From positions 1 through 18,722 of the forward strand of contig JAEDCM010000030.1 in the NCBI GenBank assembly GCA_016294165.1: DNA of 18,722 nt, read 5' to 3'. Below the pieces are notes generated by a model, which worked only from the letters and a program-made list of their open reading frames with translations, was not told the DNA's origin and did not search any database. This document shows, piece after piece, positions 13,981-18,722 of this stretch (the stretch's first letter is position 1; each line of letters opens with the position of its first letter). Source of the stretch: Anaeroplasmataceae bacterium (GTDB lineage Bacteria; Bacillota_I; Bacilli_A; Acholeplasmatales; JAEDCM01). Position numbers and translations under genes: made by a program.

Positions 13981-15159
13981 TTACTTATTAAGATTAAACA
14001 TATTTTTAATATCATTTATAGTTTCACTATTAATATTTTCTAATTTTGATATTGCAGCTTCAATTTCTGCTTGTTGTGATTCATTTAATTCTAGTTTGAA
14101 ATCTGCAGTTTTTGCCATAGGTAAAATAAGTTTACTATTTGCTAATGATTTAATTAATGAATCAGCATCTATAGTTCCAGAAGTTTGATAATTATAAGCT
14201 TGTTCTAAAATATTTCCTTCATTTACAAATTCTACTTCTGACAAGTCAAAATCATTTAAATCAATAGGTAAATCTTCACCTAATGATGCAGCAACATCTT
14301 TAATAGCCTTATTTATAATATCTACTGATCCTTCACTCATTTCTGATTTTAAGTTATCAAGATTAGTTAAGATATCTTTAACTTCACTAATATTCGCTTC
14401 ATTTAATCCTTCAGAGAAATCAACTTTTGAAATTTTTCCTAAATCATTAGACATATTAGATACAAAAACAATTGCTTCTATTTCCTCATCTAATGTTAAG
14501 TTTTTGCCTTCATCTGTTTTAATAGTTGTTAATTTAGCAAAAAATCCATTTCCAATTTTACTTAAAGTTTTAGAAACTGTAGAATCAGCATATTCTTTAG
14601 GATTGGCTTCTGCTCCAAGACCATCTAAATCAATTACTTTTGAACCATCAATTTCAATTTCAGATAATTTCGCTACTTCATTAAGAATTCCATTAATAGG
14701 AACACAAATAGCAAAAGCAATAACAACACCAGCAAATGCACCTACTATTCCACCTAATAAAGTATGTTTACCATTCTTTTTACTAAATAGGCCCTTAAGT
14801 ATAGCATATACTATTAAAGTTAATAATTTTAATACTATAAATATAATTACGAATGATAATGCTGTCAATATCATAGTAACAATGTACTCTAATAAATAAC
14901 TGATATTTTTCATTTCATCTTGAAGGTTTGCATTTATATATTCTATTATATTTACTTTATTACCATCAACAGGGAAAAGTTCTAGCGACTCTAGTTTATC
15001 AACTAGTTTATCTTTAAATATCCAAGCAATAATAAATGAGGCAGCAATTAATAGTAATCTAAAAATAGCTCTCTTTCCTCCTCTACCAAACCCAATAAAT
15101 AGGCCCAATACAACAAAAATTCCAATTAATACTAAAAACAATAATTCAATATAATTCAT
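13981..15159 (-). CDS. CvpA-like membrane protein with long C-terminal domain
   Basis: A 392-aa protein. The first ~160 residues hold four hydrophobic segments (about 4-25, 31-47, 88-117 and 133-156) with the RGGKRAIFRLL motif between the first two and a GGIVGAFAGVVIAF segment, as in CvpA family membrane proteins. The remaining ~230 residues are acidic, helical and probably lie outside the membrane (EIEIDGSKVIDLDG, SKVDFSEGLNEANISEV and similar). CvpA domains are found in colicin V production proteins, but no bacteriocin gene is nearby, so the role is unknown. AAGGAG lies 7 nt before the ATG, with its own promoter and terminator. Confidence 0.75.
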   Translation of the reverse strand: MNYIELLFLVLIGIFVVLGLFIGFGRGGKRAIFRLLLIAASFIIAWIFKDKLVDKLESLELFPVDGNKVNIIEYINANLQDEMKNISYLLEYIVTMILTALSFVIIFIVLKLLTLIVYAILKGLFSKKNGKHTLLGGIVGAFAGVVIAFAICVPINGILNEVAKLSEIEIDGSKVIDLDGLGAEANPKEYADSTVSKTLSKIGNGFFAKLTTIKTDEGKNLTLDEEIEAIVFVSNMSNDLGKISKVDFSEGLNEANISEVKDILTNLDNLKSEMSEGSVDIINKAIKDVAASLGEDLPIDLNDFDLSEVEFVNEGNILEQAYNYQTSGTIDADSLIKSLANSKLILPMAKTADFKLELNESQQAEIEAAISKLENINSETINDIKNMFNLNK

Positions 15160-15185
15160 GTTTTTTCTCCTTAAATAACATATAT

Positions 15186-15214
15186 ATTTTACATCAAATC
15201 GACATATTTTTCAA
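15186..15214 (-). promoter_or_regulatory. Promoter of the CvpA-like gene
   Basis: On the minus strand, TTGAAA (15209-15214), a 17-bp spacer, then TAAAAT (15186-15191), about 26 bp before the start codon. It fits sigma-A well. Confidence 0.7.
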
Positions 15215-15282
15215 TATGTAAATTCTTTTTTCCAAAATTAGCTTTTGTAATCCTTTTTTTAACTTTTGACATCATACTAAAA

Positions 15283-16320
15283 TTAAAAACATTTGCCACT
15301 TTTTTCTTTATGACATTCTTCTCTTTTTGCACAAACATAACATACTTCATTATTAATATTTGGTTTGTTTTCATAAAAAGAAATTAAATTATTTATTGTC
15401 ATTTGAGCTATATTATCAAGAGCTTCTTTAGTTAGAAATGCCTGATGAGATGTAACAATAACATTAGGAAGTGATATCAGCCTAGCTAACTGATCATCTT
15501 GAACTATATGATTAGAAAAATCTCTAAAGAAAATATCATTTTCTTCTTCATATACGTCTAGACAAGCTGCTCCAACTTTCTTATTTTTTATTGCATCAAT
15601 TAAATCTTCAGTATTTATTAATCCACCTCTAGATGTATTAATAATCACAACACCTTTTTTCATAACATCAATACTATTTTTATTAATCAAATAACTAGTT
15701 TCATCAGTTAATGGGCAATGAAGTGAAATAATATCTGATTTTTTAAACAATTCTTGTAAATCTACATATTTTAGTTTGCTACTTTTATCTGGGAATTTAT
15801 CGTAACATATAATATTCATTCCAAATCCATTACAGATATTAGCAAATATTTTACCTATTTTTCCAGTTCCTATAATTCCAATAGTTTTCCCAAACAAATC
15901 AAACCCCGTTAACTCAGTCAAAGAAAAATTGAAATCTCTAGTTCTATTATAAGCTTTATGAATTCTTCTTATTGAAGTAAGAAGCAACGCCATTGTATGT
16001 TCAGCTACTGAATATGGTGAATAAGCTGGAACTCGATAAACATGTATTTTACCAAAACAAGCTTTAGTATCAACATTATTAAAACCAGCACATCTTAATA
16101 ATATCACTTTCACTCCATATTCATATAATTTATTAACAACATAATCATCAATTTCATCATTTACAAAAACACAAACGGCATCAAACCCTTGAGCTAATCC
16201 AACTGTATCTGCTGTTAATCGTGGTTCATAATATTTGATTTTTATATTGTTTAAATCTGAATAAAAATCAAATCCAGTTTTATCATATTGCTTAACATCA
16301 AAAAAAGCTATTTTCATCAT
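15283..16320 (-). CDS. ldhA: D-lactate dehydrogenase (LdhA-like) with four-cysteine tail
   Basis: NAD-dependent D-2-hydroxyacid dehydrogenase, most likely fermentative D-lactate dehydrogenase reducing pyruvate and regenerating NAD+. The 345-aa product closely follows E. coli LdhA: KQYDKTGFDF near the N-terminus, VILLRCAGFNNVD (72-84), RVPAYSPYSVAEH (96-108), the Rossmann GTGKIG (151-156) with Asp174, and the catalytic set Arg231 (NTSRGG), Glu260 and His292 (SHQAF) in the family spacing. LdhA is about 329 aa; here the C-terminus adds CYVCAKREECHKEKSGKCF, with Cys327, Cys330, Cys336 and Cys344 (CxxC-x5-C-x7-C). AAAGGA lies 7 nt before the first of two ATGs. It has its own promoter and no clear terminator. 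Substrate choice beyond lactate is inferred. Confidence 0.9.
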   Translation of the reverse strand: MMKIAFFDVKQYDKTGFDFYSDLNNIKIKYYEPRLTADTVGLAQGFDAVCVFVNDEIDDYVVNKLYEYGVKVILLRCAGFNNVDTKACFGKIHVYRVPAYSPYSVAEHTMALLLTSIRRIHKAYNRTRDFNFSLTELTGFDLFGKTIGIIGTGKIGKIFANICNGFGMNIICYDKFPDKSSKLKYVDLQELFKKSDIISLHCPLTDETSYLINKNSIDVMKKGVVIINTSRGGLINTEDLIDAIKNKKVGAACLDVYEEENDIFFRDFSNHIVQDDQLARLISLPNVIVTSHQAFLTKEALDNIAQMTINNLISFYENKPNINNEVCYVCAKREECHKEKSGKCF

Positions 16321-16358
16321 ATTTTATTCCTTTCAAAATTAAAAACCTTTATATTATT

Positions 16359-16387
16359 ATAATAACATAAAGTCCATTATTATGCAA
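16359..16387 (-). promoter_or_regulatory. Promoter of the D-lactate dehydrogenase gene
   Basis: On the minus strand, TTGCAT (16382-16387), a 17-bp spacer, then TATTAT (16359-16364). An overlapping TATAAT at a 20-bp spacing is an alternative -10. No Rex-type palindrome was seen. Confidence 0.55.
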
Positions 16388-16413
16388 AAAATATGTATTT
16401 TTATTTTTTTTCC

Positions 16414-17688
16414 TTATAATTGTCTATCTAGTTCTTCTTCTACATATTTAAATTTTTTAAGTTTAGGTTTTTTTATAATCTTTCCTTTATATATAACCAT
16501 ACTTGGTTTTCTAAGCGCAGTAATATCGTCTAATGGATTTTTTTCAACTACTATTAAGTCACATGATTTTGAAACATCAATACTACCTGTTTCTTTTTCT
16601 ATTCCAGCAATGATAGCATTTTCAAGAGTTGCGTGATAAATAGCCTCTCTATTATCATTTTTTACATATTTAGTAAAATAAGCTAATTCTCTCCAAGTAT
16701 CATAATGAGTAACAAATGGACAAGCAGTATCAGTACCTAATCCAACTTTTATATCATTTTCAAGGCATGTCTTTGACGCAGAAACAATTCCTTCAAAAAC
16801 AACATTACCATTATATTGTGTTAAATCTGTAGCTTTTGAAACACTCTTATCAAATTTAGCAAGTGGAATAGATGGTGAAATAGTTGTAATCAAAGAAGCA
16901 TTATGTTTCTTAAATAAATCAACTATTTCTTTGTCAAGTTTTGCGCCATGTTCAATAGTATCAACTCCGTTTTCCAATGCTAATTTTACTCCTAAAGTAG
17001 ATTCTACATGAGCAGCAACTTTATATCCTAGTTCATGAGCCCTTTTGCATGCAGCATTAATAATTTCTGCACTCATTTTTAATTCTCCTGGTTCACCTTT
17101 CTTTTTAGCATCTAAAACACCACCAGTAATCATGATTTTAATTAAATCAGGCTTAGTTTCGCTAATCTTATTGATATAATCAATAGCACTTGCACTGTCA
17201 AGAGCTTCATATGCCAAAACACCAGCCATATGACCACCAGGAACAGATAAAGCCATATTTGAAGCCAAAATTCTTGGTCCTAGTAATTTTCCTTTATTTA
17301 TATTGTCTCTGATAGTAGAGTCAATATTTGCAAGACCACCAACAGTTCTAATTGTTGTAACACCACTCAAAAGTTCAGTTTTAGCAAAATTTGCACACAT
17401 TTTATAAACAATATATCTTGTCAATTTGTGTGATAATAATTTATCAACACTTTCTTTATTTTGCCTACTAGTATCTTTAGGCATTCCAGAACCTGGTAGA
17501 TGAACATGCATATTTATAAGTCCTGGTAAAACATATCTATTTTCAAGATTTATCACTTTAATATTTTCTATTTTTTTATTTGTTATTTCAACTATTTTAC
17601 CATCATCAACAATAATTGAATATCCCTTTAAGGGTTCCATATCTTTTTTCCCATTTAAAATAATGCAATTAGTTAATGCATACTTCAT
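16414..17688 (-). CDS. Metal-dependent amidohydrolase (imidazolonepropionase-like / prolidase-like)
   Basis: A binuclear metal hydrolase of the amidohydrolase superfamily, 424 aa. Metal ligands are visible: HVH (61-63), a probably carboxylated Lys184 in LIKIMITGG, His227 (AAHVES), His247 (IEHG) and Asp320 (GLGTDTACPF). The N-terminal beta part and the C-terminal segment (SCDLIVVEKNPLDDI... MVIYKGKII) form the usual small domain. The pattern resembles the Xaa-Pro dipeptidase-like and imidazolonepropionase-like subgroup, but the substrate cannot be read from sequence. AGAGGTG lies 5 nt before the ATG. It is transcribed from its own promoter and followed after ~90 bp by the lactate dehydrogenase gene, with no functional link evident. 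It is full length with intact ligands. Confidence 0.88.
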   Translation of the reverse strand: MKYALTNCIILNGKKDMEPLKGYSIIVDDGKIVEITNKKIENIKVINLENRYVLPGLINMHVHLPGSGMPKDTSRQNKESVDKLLSHKLTRYIVYKMCANFAKTELLSGVTTIRTVGGLANIDSTIRDNINKGKLLGPRILASNMALSVPGGHMAGVLAYEALDSASAIDYINKISETKPDLIKIMITGGVLDAKKKGEPGELKMSAEIINAACKRAHELGYKVAAHVESTLGVKLALENGVDTIEHGAKLDKEIVDLFKKHNASLITTISPSIPLAKFDKSVSKATDLTQYNGNVVFEGIVSASKTCLENDIKVGLGTDTACPFVTHYDTWRELAYFTKYVKNDNREAIYHATLENAIIAGIEKETGSIDVSKSCDLIVVEKNPLDDITALRKPSMVIYKGKIIKKPKLKKFKYVEEELDRQL

Positions 17689-17727
17689 ACTATCACCTCT
17701 AATAATAAATCTTTTATTCTTAGTTAT

Positions 17728-17756
17728 ATTATACTCTTTTTTTCAAGTTCATTCAA
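17728..17756 (-). promoter_or_regulatory. Promoter of the amidohydrolase gene
   Basis: On the minus strand, TTGAAT (17751-17756), a 17-bp spacer, then TATAAT (17728-17733), about 40 bp before the start codon. Confidence 0.7.
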
Positions 17757-17795
17757 TAATATATTTATAGCATTGTTTTACTATGAACAAATAAA

Positions 17796-17829
17796 AAAGA
17801 TATTAACTAAATATTTAGATAATATCTTT
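17796..17829 (-). terminator. Terminator of the lipoprotein gene
   Basis: The arms AAAGATATTA (17796-17805) and TAATATCTTT (17820-17829) pair, with the inner palindrome CTAAATATTTAG extending the stem past one mismatch. On the minus strand it is followed by a U-rich run. It lies 12 nt after the stop. Confidence 0.8.
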
Positions 17830-17840
17830 CTAATATTTTA

Positions 17841-18722
17841 TTAATTAATAAATGTTGAAAATGTGTACTGAATATAATTACCATCTTTATAAAATAACTC
17901 ATATGTATAAATTTTATTTAATTTTATATCAAGTTCGATTTGTTTTTTAATTTCAAAAAAGCTACCAATAAACACAGTTTTTTCATTTGTTAAATCACTA
18001 TTATAATCATATTCTTTAAGAACTATTCTATTAAATTTCTTATTATAATCATAATTTCCTGTATATAATATTAATTTATATTCAATATTATAAATAAATT
18101 TATTATTTTTTTTGTTTTCTTCATTTATCAAATATAAGTCTTTTTTTAATACTTCTTTCTTGTTCCATTTATAATTAGCTAAAATAACATTTGTTAGTGA
18201 ATTATCACTTATAGAAGTTTCATTTTCATTATAATGAAATGCATATGAAATTTGCGGAGGATATACATAATACTTTGGTAATGTTCCCATAACCTCTTCA
18301 CCACACAAATTATAAAATGCTATTGCACATTTATTAAATGTTTTTTGGGGAGAAGCGTTTGATCCCTTTGATTTCTTTATTGTACCATCACCAAATTCAA
18401 TAATTAACTCCCATCCTCCCCCATCAATTATTCCACTTTGACTATACATAGCTTTAATATCAAATAATCCATTTGAATAGCATTGTTGGATAAAGTCTTT
18501 TCCTTCACTTTCAGAAAATGTATTTTTTAATTCTAAATCAGGTTCTTTATCATCAACTGGTAAATATCCTATTGAATAATATTTATTTTCTTTAAAGTCT
18601 AACACTCTTTTATTTGTATAGCCACCGTTATAATTAACAGTAATATAAGTTAACTTATTAACAGCTGCTCCTTCATATTTTTTAGTGCAACTAAGTAAGA
18701 ATAAAACACAAATAATAATAAA
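17841..18722 (-). CDS. Putative lipoprotein, N-terminus cut by the window edge
   Basis: The frame is open to the right edge, so the gene is partial: 293 residues are visible and the true start lies outside. An internal GTG at 18605 is not the start, because upstream the frame reads FIIICVLFLLSCTKKYEG, the end of a lipoprotein signal peptide with a lipobox cysteine (codon at 18687-18689). The mature protein is hydrophilic, with tyrosine- and asparagine-rich strands (GGGWELIIEFGDGTIKKSKG, LYTGNYDYNKKFNRIVLK) and a C-terminal YELFYKDGNYIQYTFSTF. No family is recognised. It is probably an exported, surface-held protein of the host rather than of the element. A terminator follows. Confidence 0.8.
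   Translation of the reverse strand, partial: FIIICVLFLLSCTKKYEGAAVNKLTYITVNYNGGYTNKRVLDFKENKYYSIGYLPVDDKEPDLELKNTFSESEGKDFIQQCYSNGLFDIKAMYSQSGIIDGGGWELIIEFGDGTIKKSKGSNASPQKTFNKCAIAFYNLCGEEVMGTLPKYYVYPPQISYAFHYNENETSISDNSLTNVILANYKWNKKEVLKKDLYLINEENKKNNKFIYNIEYKLILYTGNYDYNKKFNRIVLKEYDYNSDLTNEKTVFIGSFFEIKKQIELDIKLNKIYTYELFYKDGNYIQYTFSTFIN

Noticed and set aside
15189..15374. 61-codon minus-strand ORF overlapping the lactate dehydrogenase 3' end
   Set aside because: It lies in another frame over the conserved dehydrogenase and its cysteine tail, has lysine-rich low-complexity composition, and its 3' part covers the CvpA promoter.

Overview
The window is AT-rich DNA from a low-GC Bacillota-type bacterium. 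Evidence is strong AGGAGG-type ribosome binding sites, sigma-A-like promoters with 17-18 bp spacers, standard stop codons, a fermentative D-lactate dehydrogenase, DUF1538, DUF1653 and CvpA-like proteins, and lipoproteins with lipobox cysteines. The genus cannot be fixed from the sequence. The host genes on the right are clearly more AT-rich than the left part of the window, which looks acquired.

Positions ~54 to ~11100 form one integrated element of about 11.05 kb that splits a host DUF1538 membrane-protein gene. The 5' part of that gene is at 11072-11563 (minus strand); its continuation lies on the same strand at 1-55 and runs off the left edge. Joining the two flanks at a shared 2-bp core (AA on the plus strand, 54-55 and 11100-11101) restores the host reading frame. 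The 21 bp on the element side of each core (56-76 and 11079-11099) form an imperfect inverted repeat (16/21) centred exactly on that core, as expected for the attP of a large serine recombinase. The recombinase gene lies just inside the left end.

Left module (minus strand, in transcription order): an AEP-type primase-DUF3987 helicase; an origin-like site with 9-bp iterons on both sides of an AT-rich stretch; a short GC-richer stretch with palindromes (possible packaging site); two small unknown genes; an HK97-fold major capsid protein; a TnpW-like small ORF; a 71-aa protein; and the large serine recombinase. No portal, terminase, protease, tail or lysis gene is present. The layout (own integrase, own primase and origin, a lone capsid gene) suggests a phage satellite or satellite-derived element.

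Centre and right module (plus strand): a degenerate ~59-bp tandem repeat array (6312-6778), a promoter with four phased TGAGAAA boxes, a small XRE regulator, a BcgI-like fused nuclease-methyltransferase, a two-TRD specificity subunit with a (GA)7 tract between its TRDs, and a GIY-YIG/DUF4357 protein. This resembles restriction-modification cargo and ends in a terminator just before attR.

Host region (11.1-18.7 kb), all on the minus strand: the 5' half of DUF1538, a DUF4097 lipoprotein with a membrane-anchored XRE regulator, a DUF1653 protein, a CvpA-like membrane protein, D-lactate dehydrogenase with a four-cysteine tail, an amidohydrolase, and a lipoprotein cut by the right edge. Most have their own recognisable promoter and/or terminator.
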